A stretch of 64,000 nt of DNA from Curtobacterium oceanosedimentum (lineage in GTDB: Bacteria > Actinomycetota > Actinomycetes > Actinomycetales > Microbacteriaceae): the NCBI RefSeq assembly GCF_020297365.1, contig NZ_JAIXIG010000007.1:62990-126989 (forward strand), in the 5' to 3' direction. The position numbers and the translations under genes were made by a program. Shown piece after piece: positions 1 to 12,014 of the stretch. Each line of letters starts with the position of its first letter. Positions within the stretch are counted from its first letter, which is position 1. Below the pieces are notes generated by a model. That model searched no databases and was not told the origin of the DNA. It saw only the letters and a list, made by a program, of their open reading frames with translations.

Positions 1-1244
1 CCGGCGACACCTGCCAACGACAGGCGGTAGTCGACGCGCCACGACATGATCGCGATCACCAGGTAGGTCAGGATCGCGGCGACCCCCAGGGACAGCACCG
101 TGACGAAGGCGAGCGCCCGGTACTGGATGACCGAGTAGATGATCACCAGGATGAGCCCGATCAGGCCCGCGACGAGACCGCCGACGAGCTGGGCGGTGCC
201 GAGCGTCGCGGAGATGTTCTCGTTCGACTGCACCTGGAAGTTGATCGGCAGGGCGCCGTACTTCAGCTGGTCGGCGAGGGTCTTCGCCGACTCCGCCGTG
301 AAGCTGCCGCTGATCTGCGCCTTGCCGTTCGTGATCGCCGTGTTCGTCCGCGGGGCCTCGATGACCGTGCCGTCGAGCACGATGGCGAACTGGTTCTGCG
401 GCTGCTGCAGCGAGACGAGTCGGTTCGTGACGGAGCGGAAGTCCTTCGAGCCCGCGTCGTTGAAGGTCAGGTTGACGGCCCACTGGCCCGTCGACGTGCC
501 CTGCGAGTCGGTGGCGAGTCCTGAGGTGGCGTTGCTGATGTCGTCACCCAGTACCTCGACGGGGCCGAGGATGTACTTGGCCGTGCCGCTCTGGTCGCAG
601 GTGACCAGGGGCTCGTCGTCCGGCGCGGTCGTGGTGTCGTCCGGAGCCGCGCAGTTGTAGTTGGTGTAGAGGTCCTGGAGCTTGGGCGTCACCCAGTTCA
701 GGTCGCTCGCGTTCGACGGCTTCGCGCTCGGGCTGGCCTCGAGCGAGGCCGGCGGCGAGTACGGCGTCGGCGACGCGGTGCCCTTCCCGTCGTCGCCGAC
801 GGAGGTGTTCGTGGCGGCCTCGGTGAAGAGCACCGGGCGGAAGGTCAGCTTGGCGGCCGCCTCGATGCGGTCGATCGTGGCCTGGTCCGGCTTGCCCGGG
901 ATCGAGACGACGATGTTGTTCGTGCCCTGGGTGTTGATCTGCGACTCCGAGACGCCCGTCGCGTTGATGCGCTGACGGATGATCTCGACGGCCTGGTTCA
1001 ACTGCTCACGCGTGACCGAGCCGCCCTCGGTGTTCTGCGCGGCGAGGGTCAGCTGCGTGCCGCCCTGCAGGTCCAGTGCGAGTTCCGGGACCCAGCTCGC
1101 GCCCTGGTACCACTCGTCGGTGTCGTCCTTCGAAGAGCCGGCCAGGATCGACGCGGTGGTGTTCACACCGGCGAGGATCGCGATCAGGATCACCAACCAG
1201 GTGAGCGAGCGCAGCGCCTTCTTGACGGGTGTCGATCGTGCCAC
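1..1244 (-). CDS. secD: protein translocase subunit SecD (partial, C-terminus outside window)
   Basis: SecD works with SecF in the membrane and uses the proton motive force to finish Sec-dependent export. Seen: a GTG start at 1244 gives VARSTPVKKAL, then one N-terminal membrane segment, the family signature DLQGGTQL near residue 55, and a large extracytoplasmic region with a Pro/Ser/Ala-rich stretch (about 155-190). Then comes GQWAVNLTFND and the first segments of the C-terminal membrane bundle (IIYSVIQYRAL). 414 codons are inside the window and no stop is reached, so the last membrane helices lie beyond position 1. secF normally follows and would also be outside. yajC lies upstream, separated by a strong hairpin. 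Confidence 0.93.
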   Translation of the reverse strand, partial: MARSTPVKKALRSLTWLVILIAILAGVNTTASILAGSSKDDTDEWYQGASWVPELALDLQGGTQLTLAAQNTEGGSVTREQLNQAVEIIRQRINATGVSESQINTQGTNNIVVSIPGKPDQATIDRIEAAAKLTFRPVLFTEAATNTSVGDDGKGTASPTPYSPPASLEASPSAKPSNASDLNWVTPKLQDLYTNYNCAAPDDTTTAPDDEPLVTCDQSGTAKYILGPVEVLGDDISNATSGLATDSQGTSTGQWAVNLTFNDAGSKDFRSVTNRLVSLQQPQNQFAIVLDGTVIEAPRTNTAITNGKAQISGSFTAESAKTLADQLKYGALPINFQVQSNENISATLGTAQLVGGLVAGLIGLILVIIYSVIQYRALAFVTVLSLGVAAILTYLVIAIMSWRVDYRLSLAGVA

Positions 1245-1300
1245 CGGTCGTCTCGTCTTTCTGTTCAGGACCGTCGGCACACCGTGCGACGGCAGAAGGG

Positions 1301-1328
1301 AGCCGCCGGGTCAGTCGACCCGGCGGCT
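1301..1328 (-). terminator. perfect 12-bp hairpin between yajC and secD
   Basis: AGCCGCCGGGTC, a 4-base AGTC loop and GACCCGGCGGCT form a perfect stem starting 7 bases after the yajC stop on the minus strand. There is no U-tract. It could be a partial terminator or attenuator lowering secD expression relative to yajC, or an RNA processing/stability element. Structure seen; function inferred. Confidence 0.55.
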
Positions 1329-1334
1329 GGGGCG

Positions 1335-1736
1335 TCAGTCGTCGGACTTGCGCTTCGTGGCGTCGGTCTCGTCCACGCGGTCGGTGTCGACCCGCTCGCC
1401 GTAGACCGGCTCCCCGTTGAGTTCGGCGACGGGCGTCGCCTCGGCCTCGGTGGTCGTGGTGGTCTCGACGTCGGACTCGTTGTCGTCGACGACGCGGGAC
1501 AGGGTCTGACGGTGCACGGTGACGACGGTCCCCGGAGCGATCTCGACGTCCGCCGTGACCTTCTCGTCGTTGACCGACAGCAGCGTGCCGTACAGACCGA
1601 AGGACAGCATGACGCGGGCGCCCGGCACCATCTTGTCGGCGATCTCGGCCTGCTGCTTCTTGCGCTTGCGGCTGCTGTAGAACATGAAGGCCGCGAACGC
1701 CACGATGATGACGATGAGGAAGATTGACTGGTCCAT
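1335..1736 (-). CDS. yajC: preprotein translocase accessory subunit YajC
   Basis: Small single-span membrane protein that associates with SecDF. The 133-residue product starts MDQSIFLIVIIVAFAAFMFY, a membrane helix at the very N-terminus, followed by the basic SRKRKKQQ cluster. Next is the conserved YajC core (VPGARVMLSFGLYGTLLSV), and then a long acidic Thr/Glu-rich tail that is typical of actinobacterial YajC and poorly conserved. It lies between ruvB and secD on the same strand, the usual order in Actinobacteria. The ATG is preceded by AGAGAAGG, a fair ribosome binding site. Confident on family; its exact contribution to export is only known to be accessory. Confidence 0.93.
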   Translation of the reverse strand: MDQSIFLIVIIVAFAAFMFYSSRKRKKQQAEIADKMVPGARVMLSFGLYGTLLSVNDEKVTADVEIAPGTVVTVHRQTLSRVVDDNESDVETTTTTEAEATPVAELNGEPVYGERVDTDRVDETDATKRKSDD

Positions 1737-1826
1737 GGTGGCGATGCCTTCTCTGGTTGCTCGGTTTCGGGCCGTAGCAGTCTAGGGCACGCCACCGTCC
1801 GTGGCATGTCACTCGACTGAACGGTG

Positions 1827-2870
1827 TCAGGCGGTGGTGTCCTGGTCGTCGAAGAGCCCGGGTTGCCCGCCGGCGCCCTGTCCGGGCGTGAGGCCGAGGT
1901 GCCGCCAGGCGGTCGGTGTCGCGATGCGCCCCCGTGGGGTCCGGGTGACCAGACCGACCCGGACCAGGAACGGTTCGACGACCGACTCGATGGTCTCGGA
2001 CTCCTCACCCACCGACACCGCGAGCGTGTTGAGCCCGACCGGGCCGCCGTCGAAGCGGGTGAGCATGGTCTCGACCACCGCGCGGTCCAGCCGGTCGAGT
2101 CCGAGCTCGTCGACGTCGTACAGGTCGAGGGCACCCTGGACCGCGGCCATGCCGTCGGTCGTGCCGTGCACGAGTGCAAAGTCACGCACACGGCGGAGCA
2201 GGCGGTTCGCGATGCGGGGGGTGCCCCGGGACCGGCCCGCGATCTCGCGCAGGGCCGTCCGGTCGATGTCGAGCTCGAGCAGGTGCGCCGCTCGGATGAG
2301 GACCTGCTCGAGTTCGTCGCGCTCGTAGAACTCCAGGTGCGCGGTGAAGCCGAAACGGTCGCGGAGCGGGTTCGGCAGCAGGCCGGCCCGGGTGGTGGCA
2401 CCGACCAGGGTGAACGGCGCGAGGTCGAGCGGGATGCTCGTCGCACCGGCCCCCTTGCCCACCATGACGTCGATGCGGAAGTCCTCCATCGCCAGGTAGA
2501 GCATCTCTTCTGCCGAGCGCGCCATGCGGTGGATCTCGTCGATGAACAGGACCTCGCCCGGCACGAGCGACGACAGCACGGCGGCGAGGTCGCCGGCGTG
2601 CTGGATGGCCGGACCGCTGGACATGCGCAGGGGTCGGCCGGTCTCGTGGGCGACGATCATCGCGAGCGTCGTCTTGCCCAGGCCGGGCGGTCCGGCCATG
2701 AGGATGTGGTCGGGCGTGCGCTCCTGCAGCCCGGCGGCCTTGAGGAGCAGGTCGAGCTGACCCCGGACCTTGCGCTGGCCGACGAACTCGTCGAGTGACC
2801 TGGGGCGGAGCGCACCCTCGAAGGCGAGCTCTTCCTGCGACTCGGCACCGGCCGCCGTGATGCCGCTCAC
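1827..2870 (-). CDS. ruvB: Holliday junction branch migration ATPase RuvB
   Basis: RuvB is the hexameric AAA+ motor that drives branch migration of Holliday junctions with RuvA. The 347-residue product has the RuvB opening [13 protein letters not shown], Walker A GPPGLGKT (60-67), Walker [10 protein letters not shown], sensor GATTRAGLL, arginine finger region RDRFGF, and the C-terminal winged helix ending near RTPRGR. The start is the GTG at 2870, which overlaps the ruvA stop (GTGA). A longer in-frame upstream extension exists but runs through ruvA and lacks family similarity. Cotranscribed with ruvC and ruvA. Confidence 0.97.
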   Translation of the reverse strand: MSGITAAGAESQEELAFEGALRPRSLDEFVGQRKVRGQLDLLLKAAGLQERTPDHILMAGPPGLGKTTLAMIVAHETGRPLRMSSGPAIQHAGDLAAVLSSLVPGEVLFIDEIHRMARSAEEMLYLAMEDFRIDVMVGKGAGATSIPLDLAPFTLVGATTRAGLLPNPLRDRFGFTAHLEFYERDELEQVLIRAAHLLELDIDRTALREIAGRSRGTPRIANRLLRRVRDFALVHGTTDGMAAVQGALDLYDVDELGLDRLDRAVVETMLTRFDGGPVGLNTLAVSVGEESETIESVVEPFLVRVGLVTRTPRGRIATPTAWRHLGLTPGQGAGGQPGLFDDQDTTA

Positions 2871-3487
2871 CGGCCGGCAGCCGCGGGTCGGAGGGCGCCG
2901 AGCGCGGCGCGGAGCAGGGCCTGCGTGCCCATCGCCGCGGCCCCGGGCTCGTTCGCGATGGTCTCGTCGACGGCGGTCTGCGCGGCGTCCTCGCGCCAGC
3001 CGAGGCCGACCAGCGCGGAGACGACGTCGACGGCGGCGGGGTGCTGCGCGGTCCCCCGGGCGGCGGCGACCACGGCGGCCTGCTCGAAGGCGACGAGCTT
3101 GCCGGACAGGGCGACGATGATGAGCTTCGCGGTCTTCGGGCCGATGCCGGACACCTTGCGGAAGGCGGCGTCGTCCTCGTGCGCGACGGCGTTCGCGATC
3201 TGGGACGGGTCCATGTGCGCCAGGACCCCGAGCGCCGACTTCGGGCCGACCCCGGACACACCTCGGAGCAGGTCGAACACCTGCAGGGCGTCGGTGGACT
3301 CGAAGCCGAACAGCAGGTGCTCGTCCTCGCGCACGATCATCGCGGTGCGCACGAAGACCTCGGCCCCGTGGCGCATCGTCAGGGCGTGGGCGGGCGTGAC
3401 CGTGACGGCGTAGCCCACTCCCCCGACCTCGATCACCACGGCCGAGCCGGCGATGTCGATGCAGGTGCCCCGGAGACTCGCGATCAT
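2867..3487 (-). CDS. ruvA: Holliday junction DNA helicase subunit RuvA
   Basis: RuvA tetramers bind the four-way junction and load RuvB. The 206-residue product starts [28 protein letters not shown], the RuvA OB-fold. Two helix-hairpin-helix motifs follow ([12 protein letters not shown] and [13 protein letters not shown]), then a flexible linker, then the C-terminal RuvB-contact domain ([20 protein letters not shown]). The start overlaps the ruvC stop by 4 bases (ATGA) and its stop overlaps the ruvB start, so the three genes are translationally coupled. Confidence 0.97.
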   Translation of the reverse strand: MIASLRGTCIDIAGSAVVIEVGGVGYAVTVTPAHALTMRHGAEVFVRTAMIVREDEHLLFGFESTDALQVFDLLRGVSGVGPKSALGVLAHMDPSQIANAVAHEDDAAFRKVSGIGPKTAKLIIVALSGKLVAFEQAAVVAAARGTAQHPAAVDVVSALVGLGWREDAAQTAVDETIANEPGAAAMGTQALLRAALGALRPAAAGR

Positions 3488-4131
3488 GCTCCGAGCCTAG
3501 GGCCGGCCGCCGACGACGCCGACCTGCCACGCTGCGGACGCGCCGCGGCGGCGGCGGCCCGCGCGAGCGGCGAGTCGACGGTGCCGCCCTGCGCGTCCCG
3601 CCAGGCACGCTGTGCCGGGGTGAGGTTCGTGGCACGTGCGCCGGCAGCGTCGGGTGATCCGAGCCTCCAGGCATGGCACACGGCCAACGCGAGCGCGTCG
3701 GCGGCGTCGGCGGGCTTCGGGGCCTCGTCGAGGCCGAGCACACGCGCGATCATGGTCTGCACCTGGCGCTTGTCGGCGTTGCCGTAGCCGGTCACGGCGG
3801 CCTTGACCTCGGAGGGCGTGTGCAGCCCGACGGGCAGGCCGCGGGCCGCCGCGGCGTGCAGCGCCAGGCCGGCGGCCTGCGCCGTGCCCATCACGGTGCG
3901 GACGTTCGCCTGGGCGAACACCCGCTCGACGGCCACGGCCTGGGGGCGGTGCTCGTCGATCTCGGCGGCGATGCCGTCGGCGATCCGGAGCAGCCGCTGC
4001 TCGAGCGGCATGTCCGGCGGGGTGCGCACGACCGTCACGTGGACGAGCCGTGCGCGTCGGTTCGGTGCGACCTCGACGACGCCGACACCGCACCGGGTGA
4101 GCCCGGGGTCCACCCCGAGCACACGGAGCAC
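3484..4131 (-). CDS. ruvC: crossover junction endodeoxyribonuclease RuvC
   Basis: RuvC resolves Holliday junctions by paired nicks. The 215-residue product opens [20 protein letters not shown], with catalytic Asp8. Glu69 lies in AVAVERVF, and the third acidic patch is in [16 protein letters not shown]. The C-terminus (about 35 residues, ending in an Ala/Arg-rich stretch) is longer than E. coli RuvC, as is common in Actinobacteria. The start is the GTG at 4131, two bases after the yebC stop; longer in-frame readings upstream overlap yebC and are not RuvC-like. Confidence 0.96.
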   Translation of the reverse strand: MLRVLGVDPGLTRCGVGVVEVAPNRRARLVHVTVVRTPPDMPLEQRLLRIADGIAAEIDEHRPQAVAVERVFAQANVRTVMGTAQAAGLALHAAAARGLPVGLHTPSEVKAAVTGYGNADKRQVQTMIARVLGLDEAPKPADAADALALAVCHAWRLGSPDAAGARATNLTPAQRAWRDAQGGTVDSPLARAAAAAARPQRGRSASSAAGPRLGA

Positions 4132-4133
4132 GG

Positions 4134-4901
4134 CTACTCGCCCTCGTCCTCGTCGAGCTCGGCCTGGACGTCCGCGGGGATGTCGAAGTTCGAGTAGACG
4201 TTCTGCACGTCGTCGGAGTCCTCGAGCGCGTCGATCAGGCGGAACACCTTGCGGGCGGTCTCGGCGTCGACCGGGACCTTGAGGCCGGGGACGAACTCGG
4301 CGTCGGCCGAGTCGTAGTCGATGCCGGCCTCCTGCAGCGCGGTGCGTGCCGCGACGAGGTCGGACGCCTCGGTGATGACCTCGAAGCCGCCGCCCTGGTC
4401 GACGACGTCCTCGACGCCGGCGTCGAGCACGGCGGTCATGACGGTGTCCTCGTCGAGACCGTCGGTCTTCGTGACCGAGATGACGCCCTTGCGCGAGAAG
4501 TTGTAGGCGACGCTGCCCGGGTCGGCCATGGTGCCGCCGTTGCGCGACATCGCGGTCCGGACCTCGGCCGCGGCGCGGTTCTTGTTGTCGGTGAGGCACT
4601 CGATGAGCATGGCGACGCCGTTCGGGCCGTAGCCCTCGTACATGATCGTCGTGTACTCGATGGTCTCGCCCGTGAGACCGGCGCCGCGCTTGATGGCGCG
4701 GTCGATGTTGTCGTTCGGGACCGAGGTCTTCTTGGCCTTCTGGACGGCGTCGACCAGGGTCGGGTTGCCGGACAGGTCGGCGCCGCCCATCTTCGCGGCG
4801 ACCTCGATGTTCTTGATGAGCTTGGCGAACGACTTGGCACGGCGCTGGTCGATGACCGCCTTCTTGTGCTTGGTCGTTGCCCATTTGGAATGCCCGGACA
4901 C
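4134..4901 (-). CDS. yebC: YebC/PmpR family translational/transcriptional regulator
   Basis: 255 residues, the usual family length, opening [18 protein letters not shown] and containing [19 protein letters not shown] and [16 protein letters not shown], all YebC signatures. The family includes DNA-binding regulators (PmpR type) and proteins that relieve ribosome stalling at proline stretches; the sequence alone does not say which applies. It is the first gene of the yebC-ruvC-ruvA-ruvB block, a very conserved linkage. The ribosome site is AGGAGAAC just before the ATG. The C-terminus ends in an acidic DEDEGE tail. Confidence 0.95.
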   Translation of the reverse strand: MSGHSKWATTKHKKAVIDQRRAKSFAKLIKNIEVAAKMGGADLSGNPTLVDAVQKAKKTSVPNDNIDRAIKRGAGLTGETIEYTTIMYEGYGPNGVAMLIECLTDNKNRAAAEVRTAMSRNGGTMADPGSVAYNFSRKGVISVTKTDGLDEDTVMTAVLDAGVEDVVDQGGGFEVITEASDLVAARTALQEAGIDYDSADAEFVPGLKVPVDAETARKVFRLIDALEDSDDVQNVYSNFDIPADVQAELDEDEGE

Positions 4902-5053
4902 GGTTCTCCTTGCGTCTCGCCGAAAATCCGCTCCAGTCTACCGGCTCGGGAGGCCCGGATCGCCGCCGCCGCGCTGCTCGCCGCGACCCGGTGGTCGCCG
5001 TGGCCGACCGGGTGTCGCCTACGATCGAGGGCACGGACACCCAGGGGGGAAGC

Positions 5054-6355
5054 ATGACCGACCCGCTCGCAGCGCTCGCGGCCGCCGTCGAGGTACTGCC
5101 GGACGACACGGCCCTCCGGCTGCGCTACGCCGGACTCCTCGTCGATGCCGGCCGGCTGACCGACGCCATCGCGCAGGCCGCGGCGGTCCTGCAGCGCGAA
5201 CCCGGCAACGCGGACGCCCAGGCCCTCGTCCGTCGGGCCGCCGACGCTGCCGGTGGTGCCGGCGCGGGTGGTGCGGGCACCGGGGACACCGAGCGGTCCG
5301 CGTTGCCAGGATCGCCGACGGCGGCACCGTCGGCACCGTCGAGTCCGGTGACTCCGGCGACTCCGGCGGCCGACGACGGCATCGACTGGCACGCCCTGGA
5401 ACGCGACATCGGGGTCGCCACGCCGCCGCCCTTCGTGACCGAGCAGGGGACGTCCGACGACGACCCCGTCCCGATCGCCGAACTGCGCCGCGAGACGACC
5501 CGGCTGGCCGACGTCGGCGGGCTCGACGGGGTCAAGCGGCGCATAGAGGAGTCGTTCCTGCAGCCGATGGCGCACCCCGACATCGCGCGGGCGTTCGGCA
5601 AGACACTCCGCGGCGGGCTGCTGCTGTACGGCCCGCCCGGCTGCGGCAAGACCTTCATCGCGCGGGCGATCGCCGGTGAGCTCGGGGCGCACTTCCTGAG
5701 CGTGAGCCTCAACGACGTCCTCGACAAGTACATCGGGGAGAGCGAGAAGAACGTCCACCGCGTGTTCGAGCAGGCACGCGCGGCAGCACCCGCGGTCCTG
5801 TTCTTCGACGAGATGGACGCCATCGGCGGCAAGCGCAGCGCGGGCCAGTGGTCGTCGTTCCGCAACGTCGTCAACCAGCTGCTCGTCGAGATGGACGGGG
5901 TGGACGCCCGGAACGACGGGCTGTACGTGCTCGCCGCGACGAACCACCCGTGGGACGTCGACGCCGCGCTGAAGCGGCCGGGCCGGTTCGACCGCATGGT
6001 CTTCGTGGGTCCGCCGGACGACGTCGCCCGCGAGGCCGTGCTGCGTGTGCACCTGCGGGAACGACCCATCGAGGGGATCGACCTCGGCGCGCTCGTCCGC
6101 AGGACCCGTGGCTTCTCCGGCGCGGACCTGCAGCACCTGGTGACGACCGCCGCCGAGAAGGCGATGGCGGAGTCCATCCGGACCGGCGCCGTCCGGCCGA
6201 TCCGGATGACCGACGTGCGCGACGCCCTGCACGAGGTGCGTCCGTCGATCGGGCCGTGGGTGCAGGCCGCACGGAACGTCGCCGAGTTCGCGAACACCAG
6301 CGGTGAGTACGACGACCTCGCCGCGTGGTTGCGCACCGAGAAGCCGCGCGGGTGA
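5054..6355 (+). CDS. AAA+ ATPase with N-terminal TPR-like repeat
   Basis: 433 residues. Residues 1-65 form TPR-like helices ([24 protein letters not shown]), followed by a Gly/Ala/Pro-rich linker (about 68-115). The rest is a classic single AAA module of the CDC48/FtsH/spastin class: [13 protein letters not shown], Walker A GPPGCGKT (193-200), pore-loop-like [13 protein letters not shown], Walker [12 protein letters not shown], and the second region of homology with arginine fingers ([10 protein letters not shown]). No protease or membrane domain, so probably a remodelling ATPase of unknown client. GGGGGGA precedes the ATG. The stop overlaps the start of the next TPR/membrane gene (GTGA), implying joint function. 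The pair is on the opposite strand to the surrounding core genes. Confidence 0.88.
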   Translation: MTDPLAALAAAVEVLPDDTALRLRYAGLLVDAGRLTDAIAQAAAVLQREPGNADAQALVRRAADAAGGAGAGGAGTGDTERSALPGSPTAAPSAPSSPVTPATPAADDGIDWHALERDIGVATPPPFVTEQGTSDDDPVPIAELRRETTRLADVGGLDGVKRRIEESFLQPMAHPDIARAFGKTLRGGLLLYGPPGCGKTFIARAIAGELGAHFLSVSLNDVLDKYIGESEKNVHRVFEQARAAAPAVLFFDEMDAIGGKRSAGQWSSFRNVVNQLLVEMDGVDARNDGLYVLAATNHPWDVDAALKRPGRFDRMVFVGPPDDVAREAVLRVHLRERPIEGIDLGALVRRTRGFSGADLQHLVTTAAEKAMAESIRTGAVRPIRMTDVRDALHEVRPSIGPWVQAARNVAEFANTSGEYDDLAAWLRTEKPRG

Positions 6356-7779
6356 GCGACGACGTCGAGCACGCGCTCGAACGGGCACGGGCGCTGCTCG
6401 ACTTCCGTCGACCGGACGACGCCCGCGACGAGGTCCGTCGCGGCCTGGCCACCCTGCCGGACGACGCTCGGCTCTGGGCGGAACTCGCCCGTGTGGAGCG
6501 CATCCGCGAGGACCACCGGGCCGCCGTCGACGCGGGGCACCGCGCGCTCGCGATCGACCCGGAGCAGGTCACCGCGCTCGACGCGCTCGTCACGTCGAGT
6601 GCCGCGGTCGGGCAGGACGCGGATGCGAAGCGGTACGCCGACCGGCTCGTCGAACTCCGTCCGGACTGGGCGCGGGCACACCTGCAGTGGGCCTTCGTGC
6701 ACACGTGGTGGTCCCCGTCCGATCGGCGTCCGCGCGACCTCGCGGCGTGGCCGTACTCGGACATCGAGCGGTGCGTGCGAGCGCTCGGGCGTGCGACCGA
6801 ACTCGGCGCCGACCAGCCCGGGATCCTCGCCGATGCCGCACGGTGCGCGATGGCGCTCCGGCGGCCGGACGAGTCGCGACGGCTGATCGAGGCCGCGCTC
6901 GAGCTCGCCCCGACGGACGAGGACGTCCTGCTGGCGTCGGCACGCCTGGCCGACGAGGCCACCGCTGCGGAGCGGTCGCTCTCGGTGCTCGCGGTGAACC
7001 CCGCATCGCGCGGCGCCGGGGAACAGCTCGACGCCCTGCTCTGGCGGCGGTTGTCCGTCACCGTCCTGTTCGTCCTGGTCGTGGCGACCGTCACCGTGCT
7101 CGGCATCGAGGTCCGTGCCGGCGCCCCGTCGGCACCGTCGGCACCGATCGCCTGGGTGGTGACGGCGTTCGCGGCGCTGTCGTTCAGCGTCACCGTGCGG
7201 AACGCTGCGCGGAAGTACCGGTGGCGCGTCTGGCGACGGACGTTCGCGCGCGATCCGCAGGTCGCCGCAGCCGTGCTCGTCAGCGTGCTCGGCATCGTGG
7301 TGACCGTCGTCGCCTCCGTCGTCGTGCTGACCCGTCCGCCCGGGTCGTCCGAGCCCGCGGTCGGGCACGCGGTCGCCGCCGTCGGTGTGGTCGTGCTGCT
7401 GCAGACGGCCGCGCTCGCGACGGTCGTCGTGACCCGTGCCCGGGTCGACGTCCGGGCCGAGCGGTTCCCCGACACCCCCGCCGGTCGCCTGCGCCTCGGC
7501 TGGGGCGATCAGTGGCGCAGGCTCGCGGCGCTGCCGGCGTGCACGGCGCTCGGGGTGTGGCTGTTCTCGGCGGTGCTCGGCACGCCCGGGACCGCCGCGG
7601 TCGGGCGGACGCTGCCGACGGCCTGGGCCGCCGTCTTCGCGGCGTGCATGTGCGCGAGCGAGGTGCTCCGACGCCCGCACCGGCGGACGCGGAAGCCCCT
7701 CGTGCTCTGGGCCGTGCTCGGATCCGCCGCGCTGGTGGCGACGGCGCTGTCCGTCGTCGCGCAGCTCGCGGTCGGCTGA
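6352..7779 (+). CDS. TPR-repeat membrane protein, partner of the upstream AAA ATPase
   Basis: 475 residues from the GTG that overlaps the AAA stop. The N-terminal half (about 1-225) is helical TPR-type repeat (RARALLDFRRPDDARDEVRRGL, HRALAIDPEQVTALDALV, LELAPTDEDVLLASARLA). The C-terminal half holds about seven hydrophobic segments, starting with LSVTVLFVLVVATVTVLGIEV and ending LGSAALVATALSVVAQLAVG. Its topology suggests a cytoplasmic TPR platform anchored in the membrane. Overlap with the ATPase gene and the shared TPR feature suggest the ATPase docks on it; that is inference. I do not recognise a named family. Confidence 0.8.
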   Translation: MSDDVEHALERARALLDFRRPDDARDEVRRGLATLPDDARLWAELARVERIREDHRAAVDAGHRALAIDPEQVTALDALVTSSAAVGQDADAKRYADRLVELRPDWARAHLQWAFVHTWWSPSDRRPRDLAAWPYSDIERCVRALGRATELGADQPGILADAARCAMALRRPDESRRLIEAALELAPTDEDVLLASARLADEATAAERSLSVLAVNPASRGAGEQLDALLWRRLSVTVLFVLVVATVTVLGIEVRAGAPSAPSAPIAWVVTAFAALSFSVTVRNAARKYRWRVWRRTFARDPQVAAAVLVSVLGIVVTVVASVVVLTRPPGSSEPAVGHAVAAVGVVVLLQTAALATVVVTRARVDVRAERFPDTPAGRLRLGWGDQWRRLAALPACTALGVWLFSAVLGTPGTAAVGRTLPTAWAAVFAACMCASEVLRRPHRRTRKPLVLWAVLGSAALVATALSVVAQLAVG

Positions 7780-7834
7780 CCCGCCACACCGCACCCGCGT
7801 CGTCGGACGACGGAGCCGCCGCCTGCTGCCGTGG

Positions 7835-8446
7835 TCAGGCGCTGCGGACGAGGTCGAGGAACCGCCGGTGGAACCGGTCCTCGCCAGCGACCTCGGGGTG
7901 GAACGCACTCGCGATGACGCTGCCCTGCTGCACCGCGACGACCTGGCCGTCCGGGAGCGCCCCGAGCACGTGCACGTCGTCGCCGTGCTGCTCGACCACG
8001 GGCGCCCGGATGAACACCGCGTGCACCGGGGCCTCGCCGAGGTCGGGCATCGGGATGTCGGTCTCGAACGAGTCGTTCTGCGCGCCGAACGCGTTGCGAC
8101 GCACGGTGGTGTCGAGCACCCCGAGCGTCTGCTGCCCGCTGATCCCGTCGGCGATGCGTGCCGACAGCATGATCATGCCGGCGCACGTGCCGTAGGCGGG
8201 CAGCCCGCCGCGGATGGCGTCGGCGAGCGGCTCAGCGACGCCGAACGACCGGGACAGCTTGTCCATGACGCTCGACTCGCCGCCGGGGATGACGACGCCG
8301 TCGAGGCCGCCGATCTCCTCGGCACGGCGGAGCGGCACCACGTCGGCGCCGAGCTCCGTCAGCGAGACGATGTGCTCACGGAAGTCGCCCTGCAGCGCCA
8401 GCACCCCGATGCGGGGCCGAGCGCCACCCGTCGGGCTACCAGCCAC
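7835..8446 (-). CDS. pdxT: pyridoxal 5'-phosphate synthase glutaminase subunit PdxT
   Basis: PdxT releases ammonia from glutamine and channels it to PdxS for de novo vitamin B6 synthesis. The 203-residue product has the family start [24 protein letters not shown], the nucleophile Cys88 in YGTCAGMI, and the His183/Glu185 pair in [10 protein letters not shown]. The likely start is the GTG at 8446, inside the last codons of pdxS (11-base overlap); that leaves a 12-residue N-terminal lead before IGVLALQG. pdxS is immediately upstream. The gene converges with the TPR-membrane gene, leaving 55 bases between stops. Confidence 0.95.
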   Translation of the reverse strand: MAGSPTGGARPRIGVLALQGDFREHIVSLTELGADVVPLRRAEEIGGLDGVVIPGGESSVMDKLSRSFGVAEPLADAIRGGLPAYGTCAGMIMLSARIADGISGQQTLGVLDTTVRRNAFGAQNDSFETDIPMPDLGEAPVHAVFIRAPVVEQHGDDVHVLGALPDGQVVAVQQGSVIASAFHPEVAGEDRFHRRFLDLVRSA

Positions 8447-9356
8447 GCTCGGCGAGGCGGTGCGGCGCGGGCACGTCGGCGACGTTGATGCCGACCATCG
8501 CCTCGCCGAGCCCGCGCGAGACCTCGGCGATGACCTTGGGGTCGTCGTGGAAGGTAACGGCCTTGACGATCGCGGCTGCTCGCCTGGCCGGGTCGCCCGA
8601 CTTGAAGATGCCGGAGCCGACGAAGACGCCGTCGGCACCGAGCTGCATCATCATCGCGGCGTCGGCCGGGGTCGCGACGCCACCGGCGGTGAAGAGCACG
8701 ACGGGCAGCTTGCCGGTCGCCGCGACCTCCTTCACGACGTCGATCGGGGCCTGCAGCTCCTTCGCGGCGACGTAGAGCTCGTCGTCCTTGAGGTTGCGCA
8801 GCGCCGCGATCTCCTTGCTGATCGTGCGGATGTGCTTGGTGGCCTCGGACACGTCACCCGTGCCGGCCTCGCCCTTGGAGCGGATCATGGCCGCTCCCTC
8901 GGTGATGCGACGGAGCGCCTCGCCCAGGTTGGTGGCACCGCAGACGAACGGGGTGGTGAAGTTCCACTTGTCGATGTGGTTCACGTAGTCGGCGGGCGAC
9001 AGGACCTCGGACTCGTCGATGTAGTCGACGCCGAGCTCCTGCAGCACCTGGGCCTCGACGAAGTGGCCGATGCGGGCCTTCGCCATGACCGGGATCGACA
9101 CGGCGGCGATGATCTCCTCGATCATCGACGGGTCGGACATGCGGGCGACGCCGCCCTGCGCACGGATGTCGGCGGGGACGCGCTCGAGTGCCATGACGGC
9201 GGTGGCGCCGGCTTCCTCGGCGATGCGTGCCTGGTCGGCGTCGATGACGTCCATGATGACGCCGCCCTTGAGCATCTCGGCGAGGCCGCGCTTGACGCGG
9301 TCGGAGCCGGTGATCGAGGTGCCAGGGGTGCCGGAGGTGCTGGTGCTGTCGCTCAT
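8436..9356 (-). CDS. pdxS: pyridoxal 5'-phosphate synthase lyase subunit PdxS
   Basis: PdxS builds pyridoxal phosphate from ribose 5-phosphate, glyceraldehyde 3-phosphate and ammonia. The 306-residue product matches the family along its length: [38 protein letters not shown], the Schiff-base lysine region [13 protein letters not shown] (Lys93), and the phosphate-binding [13 protein letters not shown] and [13 protein letters not shown]. It follows the HIT gene by 13 bases and overlaps pdxT, so it is probably transcribed with both. Confidence 0.97.
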   Translation of the reverse strand: MSDSTSTSGTPGTSITGSDRVKRGLAEMLKGGVIMDVIDADQARIAEEAGATAVMALERVPADIRAQGGVARMSDPSMIEEIIAAVSIPVMAKARIGHFVEAQVLQELGVDYIDESEVLSPADYVNHIDKWNFTTPFVCGATNLGEALRRITEGAAMIRSKGEAGTGDVSEATKHIRTISKEIAALRNLKDDELYVAAKELQAPIDVVKEVAATGKLPVVLFTAGGVATPADAAMMMQLGADGVFVGSGIFKSGDPARRAAAIVKAVTFHDDPKVIAEVSRGLGEAMVGINVADVPAPHRLAERGW

Positions 9357-9369
9357 GATGCCGCCCAGT

Positions 9370-9938
9370 CTAGTGCGCCGCGGGCCACCCGTCGGCGATG
9401 AGTCGCCGGGTCTCGTCGAGCATCTGCGACATCGACTTCGTGCGCGCGATGATCGGGAAGAAGTTGGCGTCGGACTGCCACCGCGGCACGATGTGCTGGT
9501 GCAGGTGCGCGGCGACGCCGGCCCCGGCGACCTCGCCCTGGTTCATGCCGATGTTGAAGCCGTCGCAGTGCGACACCTGCCGCAGCACGCGCATCGCGGT
9601 CTGCGTGAGCTCGCCGATCTCGCGGGTCTCCTCCGGCGTCGCCTCGTCGTAGAGCGGGACGTGCCGGTACGGGCAGACCAGCAGGTGGCCGTTGTTGTAC
9701 GGGTACAGGTTGAGCAGGACGTAGGCGTGCGCACCGCGGGCGACGACCAGGGCGTCCTCGTCGGACTTCCGGGGTGCCTCGCAGAAGGGGCAGTCGTCCT
9801 TGTGCCCGCGTCCCTCGCCCTGCCGACCCGCATCGATGTACGCCATCCGGTGCGGGTTCCACAGACGCTGGAAGGCATCCGGGACGGCCGCCGCGGTGGC
9901 GGCGTCCCGGATGACCAGCGGGTCCTGCTCGTCGGTCA

Positions 9939-9939
<1 letters not shown>
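9370..9939 (-). CDS. HIT-domain nucleotide hydrolase/phosphorylase (AP4A phosphorylase-like)
   Basis: 189 residues. It has a zinc-type CPFC motif at 50-53, the stretch [22 protein letters not shown] typical of the actinobacterial AP4A phosphorylase branch, and the HIT triad [10 protein letters not shown] (145-154). Members act on dinucleoside polyphosphates such as AP4A; the substrate here is not proven. The ATG shares one base with the thrS stop. This pairing is conserved in Actinobacteria, and aminoacyl-tRNA synthetases are a source of AP4A, a plausible reason for the linkage. Confidence 0.92.
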
Positions 9940-11960
<2,021 letters not shown>

Positions 11961-12014
11961 GGTGATGGGACTCCTCGATCGGGATGGTGCGTCAAGACTA
12001 GTGCGGGTGCGGGC

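Noticed and set aside
11961-12014. T-box riboswitch before thrS
   Set aside because: The gap to apt is only 54 bases, too short for a T-box, and no T-box core sequence is present.
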